DNA of 6,294 bases. Origin: an uncultured Prevotella sp. (GTDB taxonomy: Bacteria; Bacteroidota; Bacteroidia; Bacteroidales; Bacteroidaceae). The DNA lies in the NCBI GenBank assembly GCA_900553285.1, contig USCX01000077.1:1-6294 (forward strand), given 5' to 3'. Position numbers and translations under genes: made by a program. The notes beneath the pieces were generated by a model, which made no database searches, had not been told where the DNA came from, and saw only the letters and a program-made list of their open reading frames with translations. Position 1 is the first letter of the stretch. Every line of letters starts with the position of its first letter. Shown piece after piece: positions 1 through 6,017 of the stretch.

Positions 1-852
1 AATGGTGTGATGCGGCGACCGGAAAGGGCGTTGGGCGATGAGCGACGTCCCTGTGGGCAAGCGCCCGGCCACGGAGTGGATTTGTGTCGTTTCGAGGCTT
101 TCGGCCAGTGTGAGCGGCGGAAGGATGGAAGGCAACCGCTTGGCCATCATGCTCTTGCCGCAGCCCGGACTGCCGACGAGAAGGATGTTGTGGCCGCCGG
201 CGGCAGCTACTTCGAGGGCGCGTTTCACGTTTTCCTGTCCCCTTACGTCGGCAAGGTCGTAAGGGCTGTTTTGCTGTTGGGCGTAGAACTCTTCCCGCGT
301 GTTGACCTCGACCGGGCGCAGCGTGTCCTTGCCGTTCAGGAAGTCCACGACCTGATGAAGGGTGTCGGCACCGAACACTTTCAGGCGGTCGACTACGCCT
401 GCCTCGCGCTCGTTCTGGCGTGGCACGATGAGCCCTTCGTAGCCTAAGCGGCGTGCCATGATGGCGATGGGGAGCGCTCCGCGGATGGGGCGTACCGAAC
501 CGTCTAAGCCCAGCTCTCCGACAAACATAAACCGTCCGAAACGTTCGGTTTGAACATAGTCGTAGGCGCTTAAGAGACCGAGTGCGAGGGGCAGGTCGTA
601 AGCCGTGCCTTCTTTGCGCACGTCGGCCGGAGCAAAGTTGACGACGGTTTTGCGCAGCGACAGTGTGAAACCGGTGTTCATCAGGGCACTCTGTACGCGG
701 GTGCGGCTTTCGCGCACGGCGCTGTCGGGGAGGCCGACCATGAAGAAGTCCTTTCCGGTGCTGGTGCTGACTTCTATTTGGACGGGGGTGGCTTCGAGGC
801 CGTTGACTGCGGCGCAGAGCACGCGGACGAGACGGATGGCGGGGTTGGGCAT
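1..852 (-). CDS. comM: ComM/YifB-family Mg-chelatase-like AAA+ ATPase, N-terminal 284 codons (cut by left edge)
   Basis: The frame is open from an ATG at 852 to base 1 with no stop, so the C-terminal part lies outside the window; family members are about 500 residues, so roughly 55% is present. The N-terminal Lon-protease-like (ChlI) domain occupies about residues 12-175 and carries the family motifs VGLPDSAVRESR (39-50) and NFAPADVRKEG (72-82). The Mg-chelatase ATPase domain begins near residue 197 with DLADVRGQENVKRALE and has a Walker A motif GSPGCGKS at 227-234. The family motif FRSPHHT is at 277-283, just before the cut. Walker B, the arginine finger and the C-terminal domain are not visible. 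In Vibrio, ComM is a hexameric helicase that extends branch migration during natural transformation; in Bacteroidota its role is less clear and annotations often say 'YifB family Mg chelatase-like'. It starts 11 bp after the preceding stop, with a C-rich spacer and no Shine-Dalgarno, suggesting cotranscription with the thioredoxin-like lipoprotein gene. A GTG at codon 11 is a less likely alternative start. Confidence 0.94.
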   Translation of the reverse strand, partial: MPNPAIRLVRVLCAAVNGLEATPVQIEVSTSTGKDFFMVGLPDSAVRESRTRVQSALMNTGFTLSLRKTVVNFAPADVRKEGTAYDLPLALGLLSAYDYVQTERFGRFMFVGELGLDGSVRPIRGALPIAIMARRLGYEGLIVPRQNEREAGVVDRLKVFGADTLHQVVDFLNGKDTLRPVEVNTREEFYAQQQNSPYDLADVRGQENVKRALEVAAAGGHNILLVGSPGCGKSMMAKRLPSILPPLTLAESLETTQIHSVAGRLPTGTSLIAQRPFRSPHHTI

Positions 853-863
853 GGGCGGGGGGA

Positions 864-1877
864 TTATGAATTGTCGGCGATGAGTTCGCCGAGCGCGTTG
901 TAGAGCTGGTCGGCAGCAATGTCGCGTGCGACGATTTTGCGGTTTTTGTCGACTAACAGGAGCCCCGGCACGTAGCGTACACCGAACGTGCGGGTCAGCG
1001 GTGAGTCGAATGCGCGCCCGTCGCAGATGAGGCGGCCTTGGAGTGAGTCGGAGGCCGCGCGACGCTTGGCGTCATACACGGAATAGTCGAACGAGAGGGT
1101 GAGGACGTCGAATTTGCGGCCATAGGCGCGCCGGCAGCGGCGCAGTGCGGCTGCATAACTGCGGCAGTCGCTGTTCCACGACGACCAGAAAAGAACGACG
1201 AGCGGTTGGCGCCCGTAGTCGGAGGCACTGACGCTTTTCCCCTCTATGTCTTGGGCGGTGAAAGCCGGAAGTGGGGTTCCGACTGCGGTTTTCGACAAGG
1301 GGCCCAAGCGGCGTTTGTAAGCCGTGAGTGCTGCGTTGTGCGGTTGGGCTTTGAGCATGACGTCGAGCAGGTCGAGTGTCTGTCGGGTGTATGTCTGGAC
1401 TTCGGCGAAGTATTGCATGAAAAGGGCCTGCGCAGCGAGGTCGGCGGCGTGTGAACGGATGAACTGTGCGGCGGCAAGTGTCTGGTCGCTGGCCGGACGG
1501 ATGGCGTTTTCGAGGCGGAAACGGGTGAGCGCCTCGTTGCTTTTTGTACCGCCAATGTCGGTTTTAATCAGTTGTGAGGCCTCTCCTTTTACGGTGATTT
1601 CTTTTCCCGGTTCGGCGACAAGGCGCAACTGGGTGAAGTTCGGGAAGAGCAGGGTCAGCACGCAGGGGTGCTCCACCGCACGTTCGTAACTGAAGCGGCC
1701 GTCGCTGATGTGAATGGTGTCGAAGATGTTGTATTCGCCCGTTTCGTCGTAAATGTAGAATTCGGCGTCGCTGATGTTCTTATATTCGCCTGTGATGCGG
1801 ATATGGTTGTCTGGCAGGCCGCACGCGGCGACAAGGAACGCGGCGAGCAGGGCGAGGACGGGTGACAGTTTTTTCAT
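864..1877 (-). CDS. Lipoprotein with DUF4369-like N-terminal domain and degenerate thioredoxin-fold C-terminal domain
   Basis: This 337-residue protein starts at the ATG at 1877, which gives a clean lipoprotein signal: MKK, a hydrophobic stretch LALLAAFLV, then lipobox VAAC with the lipidated Cys at 19. The frame stays open upstream to an ATG at 1928, but that codon lies in the loop of a terminator-like hairpin and would put 17 extra residues before the signal. An ATG at 1886 (MRFMKK) is also possible. Residues about 27-125 resemble DUF4369: IRITGEY, then DTIHISDGRFSY, then LVAEPGKEITVKGE. Residues about 200-337 resemble the TlpA/ResA/AhpC thioredoxin fold, with PLVVLFWSSW before the active site and a likely cis-proline in RYVPGLLLVD (Pro 304). 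The active site reads WNSDC, so Asn 235 replaces the first Cys of CxxC and only Cys 238 remains. Classical disulfide exchange is therefore doubtful; a peroxiredoxin-like, single-cysteine or structural role is possible. It is probably anchored to a membrane facing the periplasm. A TAA stop precedes the comM-like gene by 11 bp. Confidence 0.88.
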   Translation of the reverse strand: MKKLSPVLALLAAFLVAACGLPDNHIRITGEYKNISDAEFYIYDETGEYNIFDTIHISDGRFSYERAVEHPCVLTLLFPNFTQLRLVAEPGKEITVKGEASQLIKTDIGGTKSNEALTRFRLENAIRPASDQTLAAAQFIRSHAADLAAQALFMQYFAEVQTYTRQTLDLLDVMLKAQPHNAALTAYKRRLGPLSKTAVGTPLPAFTAQDIEGKSVSASDYGRQPLVVLFWSSWNSDCRSYAAALRRCRRAYGRKFDVLTLSFDYSVYDAKRRAASDSLQGRLICDGRAFDSPLTRTFGVRYVPGLLLVDKNRKIVARDIAADQLYNALGELIADNS

Positions 1878-1913
1878 GAAGCGCATGCGTGTCGGTGACA
1901 GGTGAAACAAGAA

Positions 1914-1946
1914 CCCCTGCCTGCGCATGAGGGCGACAGGCAGGGG
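1914..1946 (-). terminator. Probable intrinsic terminator after the OmpA/TPR lipoprotein gene
   Basis: On the minus strand CCCCTGCCTG (1946-1937) pairs perfectly with CAGGCAGGGG (1923-1914) across a 13-base loop, and the T-rich run TTCTTGTTT follows at 1913-1905. The stem begins 55 bases after the stop of the 565-residue lipoprotein gene. The T-run is interrupted, so termination may be partial. The hairpin ends 36 bases before the start of the next gene, leaving little room for a separate promoter; it could act as a leaky terminator or attenuator that lowers expression of the downstream gene. On the plus strand the stem is followed by AAAAGTGGTTTTT and no plus-strand gene precedes it. Confidence 0.7.
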
Positions 1947-1966
1947 AAAAGTGGTTTTTCAGCTGA

Positions 1967-1993
1967 TTCTCAGCGTATTCATGATGCTGAGAA
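1967..1993 (-). other. Inverted repeat in the 3' untranslated region of the OmpA/TPR lipoprotein gene
   Basis: On the minus strand TTCTCAGC (1993-1986) and GCTGAGAA (1974-1967) form a perfect 8-bp stem with an 11-base loop, 8 bases after the TAA stop. No T-run follows, so by itself it is not a terminator. It sits ahead of the stronger hairpin at 1914-1946 and may protect the mRNA 3' end. A protein-binding operator is an alternative that the sequence cannot exclude. Confidence 0.45.
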
Positions 1994-2001
1994 GCGCTAT
2001 G

Positions 2002-3699
2002 TTATTTTACGAGGCTCTGGAATGTGGCGTCGTCAAAGAGGGCGCGGAACTCGAGGTCGCTGGCAGCGTGGGCTTTGAGCGAGCTGTCTTTGGCGATGGC
2101 GTCGCGCAGGTTGGCGATGGCCGTGGAGTTCTGGTTGGTGCGTGCGGCGACGATAGCCTTCAGGTAGCTTGTCATGGCGTCAGGCTGAGCTACGCCGGCG
2201 AGAGTGCTTTGCGCACCGTTGTAGTCCTTATTCAGGATTTTGGCCAAGGCGGCGCTGTTGGTCTTCGCATCGCCGAAAGCGTTTACAGCTTGGGCGTAGT
2301 TGCCTTTGGCTACGTAGAGGCAGCCGAGGGCTTCGTTATACGATTCTGCGTTGTTGCCTTTGGCGAGCAGCGTTTCGGCCTTGGCGGCGTCACCGTTGGC
2401 AAGAGCTACGAGTGCGTTGTTAACTGCCACTTCGGGAGCGTTGCTCGAAGCGATTTGGTTGAGATATTTTTCAGCCTCAGCCTTGTCGCCGGCCTTGAAA
2501 GCGAGCGCGGCGAGGTTGTTCGTGGCGCGGTAATCATTCGGGTACTGGCGAGCTGCCGTTTTGTATATGTCGGCTTTCTCAGCGTCGTTGTCCGTGAGCG
2601 AAGCGGCATAGAGGAGTTCTTCTACGCTGAGTTTCGACGGGTCGGCTTTGTACTGGGCCTTGATCTCGTCGTCGCTGCGACCCACGATGTTGTAGTTGAT
2701 GGTCAGGCGAGAGCGACGGAGTTCAGGAAGCACTTCGTCTGCCAGTTCGCGGAATGCGGCAGAAAGATTGCGGATTTGCGTCTCGCGTTCTTCTGGGTCT
2801 TTGTACATGGAGAGGACGCGCAGGATGACATCCTTGTCTTGGATGTTTGAGGCCTGAACGAGCTCCTGGAAGCCTTCCCAGTCCTGAGCGGTGTATTTGG
2901 AGTCTACGTTTGTTTCGATGTTCTCTTTGGCCAGCTGGTTCTTGATGTACGTGTTGGTGTTCTTCTCGCGGTTAGCGGCAAGCCCGGTGTTGAGTTTCAC
3001 ACCGCCGTCGGGCGAGGCGTAAGCCGAGATTTCGATGTTTTCAAGCGCGTAGCCCTTTTGGTCGGCTTTGATGTCGCGCAGCGTTTTGATGAAGTCCTGA
3101 ACGGAGGTCGATTTCAGCTCGCTGTTGCGGATGTTGGCCTGCTGGATGAGGAACTTAATCTGAGCGTCTTTCTGCTGTTTGATGATGCGTTGATAGGCGT
3201 CGGGAGCGATTGAGCCACCGGTGCTGGCAAGCGTGTTGGCGAGGAGTTCGGAGGTGGCGATGACGCCATCGGCAATCTTCACGTCGGGCACGGTTACGGT
3301 GCGTTTGCCCACCTTGGCCTCGAATGTGAGGTAGAGTTCGCTCTTGGCCATGTCGTCTACATAGTCAAAGCTGTTTTTCATCGTGTAGTTGCCGCCGACT
3401 TTGTAGTTGATAGTCTGAGCGTTTCCTTCGACTTTCTCGCCTTGGAATGTCTCACTTTGGCCTACGGCTTGGCCGCCGTTGTAGCGAATGACCGGAGTGA
3501 CAGTGACAACTGCCTTTTTCTTCATGTATTTTTCCGGGAAGCGGCCGTTGATGGTCACGGGGACTTCTCCGCTTACGGTCTCCATCGGTGAAGGTACCAC
3601 GGTGAAATTGTCTGCGGTCAGTTCGCCCAGCTTTTTACACGAGCTCAATGCGATGGTGGACGCAAGAGTCAATGTGAGATACAGGTTCTTGTTTCGCAT
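2002..3699 (-). CDS. Lipoprotein with OmpA-like central domain and TPR-like C-terminal repeats
   Basis: This 565-residue protein begins with a lipoprotein signal: MRNKN, a hydrophobic core and lipobox LSSC with Cys 21 as the predicted lipidation site, followed by KK. Residues about 30-145 are beta-rich (PVTINGRFPEKY, KKAVVTVTPVIRY) and match no family I can name with certainty. Residues about 219-340 look like the OmpA C-terminal fold as found in many Bacteroidota proteins: IEISAYASPDGG, then N-x(3)-L-x(2)-NRE, an insertion with DWEGFQELVQAS, and the closing strand RRSRLTINYNIVG. Residues about 356-565 form helical repeat pairs of TPR type, clearest at EKADIYKTAARQYPNDYRATNNL and NLAALAFKAGDKAEAEKYL, rich in Ala and Asn. 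OmpA-like domains often bind peptidoglycan and TPRs bind proteins, so an envelope scaffold is a reasonable inference, not a proven role. It has its own promoter-like element upstream and hairpins downstream, so it may be monocistronic. A-rich AAAGAAACT precedes the ATG in place of a Shine-Dalgarno. Confidence 0.92.
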   Translation of the reverse strand: MRNKNLYLTLTLASTIALSSCKKLGELTADNFTVVPSPMETVSGEVPVTINGRFPEKYMKKKAVVTVTPVIRYNGGQAVGQSETFQGEKVEGNAQTINYKVGGNYTMKNSFDYVDDMAKSELYLTFEAKVGKRTVTVPDVKIADGVIATSELLANTLASTGGSIAPDAYQRIIKQQKDAQIKFLIQQANIRNSELKSTSVQDFIKTLRDIKADQKGYALENIEISAYASPDGGVKLNTGLAANREKNTNTYIKNQLAKENIETNVDSKYTAQDWEGFQELVQASNIQDKDVILRVLSMYKDPEERETQIRNLSAAFRELADEVLPELRRSRLTINYNIVGRSDDEIKAQYKADPSKLSVEELLYAASLTDNDAEKADIYKTAARQYPNDYRATNNLAALAFKAGDKAEAEKYLNQIASSNAPEVAVNNALVALANGDAAKAETLLAKGNNAESYNEALGCLYVAKGNYAQAVNAFGDAKTNSAALAKILNKDYNGAQSTLAGVAQPDAMTSYLKAIVAARTNQNSTAIANLRDAIAKDSSLKAHAASDLEFRALFDDATFQSLVK

Positions 3700-3731
3700 A
3701 GTTTCTTTATTTGTTTAACGTATTGTAGCGG

Positions 3732-3739
3732 CAAAGATA
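3732..3739 (-). promoter_or_regulatory. Bacteroidota-type -7 promoter element for the OmpA/TPR lipoprotein gene
   Basis: The minus strand reads TATCTTTG, an exact match to the Bacteroidota sigma-ABfr -7 consensus TAnnTTTG. Transcription would begin near 3725, giving a leader of about 25 bases, a usual length. No good TTTG -33 box is visible at the expected distance; the region there is AT-rich instead. Confidence 0.68.
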
Positions 3740-3854
3740 TAAATAAGTGTAATATGAAGGGTTGGATTTGCTTCTTTTTTTTCTGTGGCTTTGAAAGTTT
3801 TTTTATATTCTTTGTCGGATTTCCCGTTTTGTAAAGAGCAAACTAACAATAAGT

Positions 3855-3881
3855 GAGGAAAAATTCCTCGTCACCCTGACG
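3855..3881 (-). terminator. Pair of small perfect palindromes after lgt, possible weak terminator
   Basis: On the minus strand CGTCA-GGG-TGACG (3881-3869) is followed directly by GAGGAA-TTT-TTCCTC (3869-3855), sharing one base. Each can form a tight three-base-loop hairpin, starting 3 bases after the lgt stop. The following sequence ACTTATTGTTAG is T-containing but not a clean T-run, so termination is only plausible. The position, just behind the ychF-lgt pair and before a new promoter, fits the end of a transcript. Confidence 0.45.
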
Positions 3882-3883
3882 TT

Positions 3884-4741
3884 TTAGTTTTTCGTGGTAG
3901 TCTGTTCGCCCAGGCGCCTGCACCATTTTCCGCCCAGCCAGCAGTAAAGCCCGATAAGGATGAACGGAAGGCTCAGGAGCTGGCCTTGGTTGAGTCCGAT
4001 GGCTTCCACGAGATGCTGTTCCCACGGTTCTTGTACTTCTTTGAGAAACTCGATGAAGAAGCGGAACGTGAAGATGGCGGTCAGGCAGTAGCCGAAGAAG
4101 TAACCGCTGCCCACCTTCCGGCTGTGGCGCCGGTAGAGCCATAGCCCGACGAAGAAGATGGCGAAGTAGGCCACGGCTTCGTAAAGCTGAGCCGGATGGC
4201 GGGGCATGGCGTCGCCGTTCTGGATGAAGACGAAGCCCCAGGGCATGTCTGTCGGGCGGCCGACGATTTCGGAGTTCATGAGATTGCCCAGGCGGATAAA
4301 GCACGCTGTGATGGGCGTGGCGATGGCTATGTTGTCCAGCACGCGCATGAGGTTCACTTTCGTTTTCCGCACGTAGAGCCAGAGCGCGAGGATGAGCCCG
4401 AGGGTGCCGCCGTGGCTCGCCAGGCCGGCATAGCCCGTGTAGCGCCAGCCTTCGGGCGTGTGACGGATGGGGAGGAACATTTCGACGGGGTGCGTGAGGA
4501 AATAGGCGGGCTCGTAGAAGAGGCAGTGGCCCAGGCGGGCTCCGACGATGATGCCTATGAAACAGTAGAAGAAGAGCGGGTCGAACTTTTCGCCCGGGAT
4601 GCCTTGACGGCGGTAGAGACGGGCCACGATAAAGTAGGCCAGCACAAGTCCGACGCACCAGCAGAGGCCATACCAGCGCAGGTTGAAGCTGCCTATGTGC
4701 AGGGCTATCAGGTCGGGGTTCCAGATTATGGGAGAGGGCAT
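3884..4741 (-). CDS. lgt: Prolipoprotein diacylglyceryl transferase (Lgt)
   Basis: This 285-residue integral inner-membrane enzyme moves the diacylglyceryl group of phosphatidylglycerol onto the lipobox cysteine of prolipoproteins, the first step of lipoprotein maturation before LspA cleavage. The length is normal and several hydrophobic membrane segments are visible (for example around 22-42, 55-70, 110-125, 190-204, 214-230 and 254-270). Family motifs in order: RWYGL (22-26), GARLGHCLFYEP (67-78), GLASHGG with His 110 (106-112), the signature RLGNLMNSEIVG (150-161), RHPAQLYEA (181-189), RFFIEF with Arg 227 and Glu 231 (227-232), and GLNQGQLLSLPF (249-260). His 110, Arg 150, Asn 153, Arg 227 and Glu 231 appear to match the essential residues of the E. 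coli enzyme. The ATG lies 10 bp after the ychF stop, so the two are most likely cotranscribed. Two lipoprotein genes, possible substrates, follow downstream. Nothing looks broken. Confidence 0.98.
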   Translation of the reverse strand: MPSPIIWNPDLIALHIGSFNLRWYGLCWCVGLVLAYFIVARLYRRQGIPGEKFDPLFFYCFIGIIVGARLGHCLFYEPAYFLTHPVEMFLPIRHTPEGWRYTGYAGLASHGGTLGLILALWLYVRKTKVNLMRVLDNIAIATPITACFIRLGNLMNSEIVGRPTDMPWGFVFIQNGDAMPRHPAQLYEAVAYFAIFFVGLWLYRRHSRKVGSGYFFGYCLTAIFTFRFFIEFLKEVQEPWEQHLVEAIGLNQGQLLSLPFILIGLYCWLGGKWCRRLGEQTTTKN

Positions 4742-4751
4742 GGCGTGCGGG

Positions 4752-5855
4752 TTATACGTTGAAACGGAAGTGCATGATGTCGCCGTCCTGAACGACGTAG
4801 TCCTTGCCTTCGATGTGCAGGGCGCCGGCTTCGCGCACGGCGGCTTCGCTGCCGTATTTTATGTAGTCGTCATACTTGATGACCTCAGCGCGGATGAAAC
4901 CGCGTTCAAAGTCTGTGTGGATGACGCCGGCGCATTGCGGTGCTTTCCATCCGCGGTGGAAGGTCCAGGCTTTGACTTCCATTTCGCCGGCGGTGATGAA
5001 CGTTTCGAGGTTCAGCATGGCGTAGGCGGCTTTGATAAGGCGGTTGCATCCGCTTTCGCTGAGCCCGATGTCTTGCAGGAACATCTGGCGTTCCTCGTAG
5101 GTTTCGAGTTCGGCGATGTCGGCCTCGGTGCGGGCGGCCACGACGAGGATGTCTGCACCCTCGTCCTTCACGGCTTCGCGCACGGCGTCGACGTAGGCAT
5201 TGCCGCAGACGGCCGAGGCTTCGTCGACGTTGCAGACGTAGAGCACGGGTTTTGACGTGAGCAGGAAGAGGCTGCGCGCGGCGGCCTCTTCCTCTTTGGT
5301 CTCGAACTGTACGGTGCGGGCGTTTTTCCCTTCGAGCAGGGCGGCGCGGTAGGCGTTGAGCACTTCGTATTCTGTCTTGGCTTTTTTGTCACCGCCGACT
5401 TGGGCTATCTTTTCGACGCGCTTGATGCGGTTCTCGACGGTTTCCAGGTCTTTCAGTTGGAGTTCGGTGTCTATGATTTCCTTGTCGCGGACGGGATCGA
5501 CGTGGCCGTCGACGTGGACGACGTTGCTGTCGTCGAAGCAGCGGAGCACGTGGATGATGGCGTCGGTCTCACGGATGTTGCCCAAGAACTGGTTGCCTAA
5601 GCCTTCGCCCTTCGAGGCGCCCTTGACGAGGCCGGCTATGTCCACTATTTCCACGGTGGTAGGGACTATGCGGCCCGGGTGTACGATTTCGGCCAGACGG
5701 GTCAGGCGGTCGTCGGGAACGGTGATGACGCCGACGTTGGGTTCGATGGTGCAGAACGGGAAGTTGGCCGCTTGGGCTTTGGCGTTGCTCAAGCAGTTGA
5801 AAAGAGTGGACTTGCCGACGTTGGGCAGTCCGACTATGCCACATTGTAGAGCCAT
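4752..5855 (-). CDS. ychF: Redox-regulated ATPase YchF (OLA1/Obg family)
   Basis: This 367-residue cytoplasmic P-loop protein has the normal length of bacterial YchF (about 363). The start MALQCGIVGLPNVGKS is the canonical one; the frame is open upstream to an ATG at 6104, but that extension overlaps the acetyltransferase gene and is low-complexity Pro/Gln/Arg sequence. The G1/Walker A motif GLPNVGKST is at 9-17, the family sequence NFPFCTIEPNVG at 31-42, G3 DIAGL at 72-76, and G4 is NVDE (209-212) in place of NKxD, the change linked to ATP preference in this family. A helical insert lies around 125-195, and the C-terminal TGS domain ends with the typical HFRFNV. YchF associates with ribosomes and is linked to the oxidative stress response. 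No promoter of the TAnnTTTG type or Shine-Dalgarno is visible upstream; the leader just before the ATG is A/C-rich (AACAAACAAAACATACATAC). Confidence 0.98.
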   Translation of the reverse strand: MALQCGIVGLPNVGKSTLFNCLSNAKAQAANFPFCTIEPNVGVITVPDDRLTRLAEIVHPGRIVPTTVEIVDIAGLVKGASKGEGLGNQFLGNIRETDAIIHVLRCFDDSNVVHVDGHVDPVRDKEIIDTELQLKDLETVENRIKRVEKIAQVGGDKKAKTEYEVLNAYRAALLEGKNARTVQFETKEEEAAARSLFLLTSKPVLYVCNVDEASAVCGNAYVDAVREAVKDEGADILVVAARTEADIAELETYEERQMFLQDIGLSESGCNRLIKAAYAMLNLETFITAGEMEVKAWTFHRGWKAPQCAGVIHTDFERGFIRAEVIKYDDYIKYGSEAAVREAGALHIEGKDYVVQDGDIMHFRFNV

Positions 5856-5918
5856 GGTGTATGTATGTTTTGTTTGTTGTGGTGATGGGGTGGGGCGGGC
5901 TGCCTGTCCGGCCTGTTT

Positions 5919-5933
5919 GGCTTTCTGAAAGCC
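5919..5933 (-). other. Small inverted repeat between the GNAT gene and ychF
   Basis: GGCTTT and AAAGCC form a perfect 6-bp stem with a 3-base loop (minus-strand loop CAG), 37 bases after the acetyltransferase stop and 63 bases before ychF. No T-run follows on the minus strand, so a terminator call is not supported; a leader or 3' end structure is possible. The rest of the 115-bp gap is GC-rich and shows no recognised promoter. Confidence 0.3.
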
Positions 5934-5954
5934 CGGCGCCCCGATGCGGTTTTG

Positions 5955-6017
5955 CTGTCGCGGCGACGGTTCATTCTGTCGCGGCGGTGGTTTCTTCTGT
6001 CGCAGTGACGGTCCAGC
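5955..6017 (-). repeat. Degenerate 21-bp tandem repeat, three copies, crossing the GNAT stop codon
   Basis: Three units of 21 bp lie head to tail at 5955-5975, 5976-5996 and 5997-6017. All begin on the plus strand with CTGTCGC followed by a G-rich stretch; on the minus strand each ends in GCGACAG and has ACC about 14 bases before that. Because 21 is a multiple of three, the repeat encodes a heptad in the acetyltransferase frame: TVTATEE, then TTAATE ending at the TGA, then TVAATAK if read past the stop. The units differ at several positions, so the array is old or under loose constraint. Confidence 0.7.

Larger units (their letters stand above)
3700..3883. other. AT-rich intergenic region between lgt and the OmpA/TPR lipoprotein gene
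   Basis: This 184-bp stretch is much richer in A and T than the GC-rich genes on either side. Next to lgt it holds two small palindromes (3855-3881), in the middle a set of A-runs on the minus strand (about 3770-3806), and near 3732-3739 a -7 promoter element for the lipoprotein gene. I see no tRNA, riboswitch or small ORF with a plausible start. The A-runs could act as an upstream promoter enhancer, which is inference. Confidence 0.7.

Noticed and set aside
1878..1928. Upstream start for the thioredoxin-like lipoprotein
   Set aside because: The ATG at 1928 falls in the loop of the terminator-like hairpin and would place a non-signal stretch before a complete lipoprotein signal that starts at 1877.
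1927..2850. Long open frame on the plus strand (307 codons)
   Set aside because: It lies antisense to the OmpA/TPR lipoprotein gene, shows no domain or signal, and is Val/Gly/Phe-rich in the way expected of a reverse frame of GC-rich coding DNA.
3781..3815. Possible plus-strand promoter (TATTCTTTG near an upstream TTTG)
   Set aside because: The spacing inside the -7 element is one base too long, the TTTG lies too close, and no plus-strand gene follows.
3843..4658. 271-codon open frame on the minus strand overlapping lgt in another frame
   Set aside because: The product is Arg/Pro/His-rich without motifs, while the lgt frame has every family motif.
5128..5145. YchF G4 motif NVDE in place of NKxD as a possible defect
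   Set aside because: NxxE is the normal state in YchF/OLA1 proteins and goes with ATP binding, so it is not an anomaly.
4683..5928. Two 190-codon plus-strand open frames (4683-5255 and 5356-5928)
   Set aside because: Both are antisense to ychF or lgt, with no recognisable protein features; they reflect lack of stops in GC-rich reverse frames.
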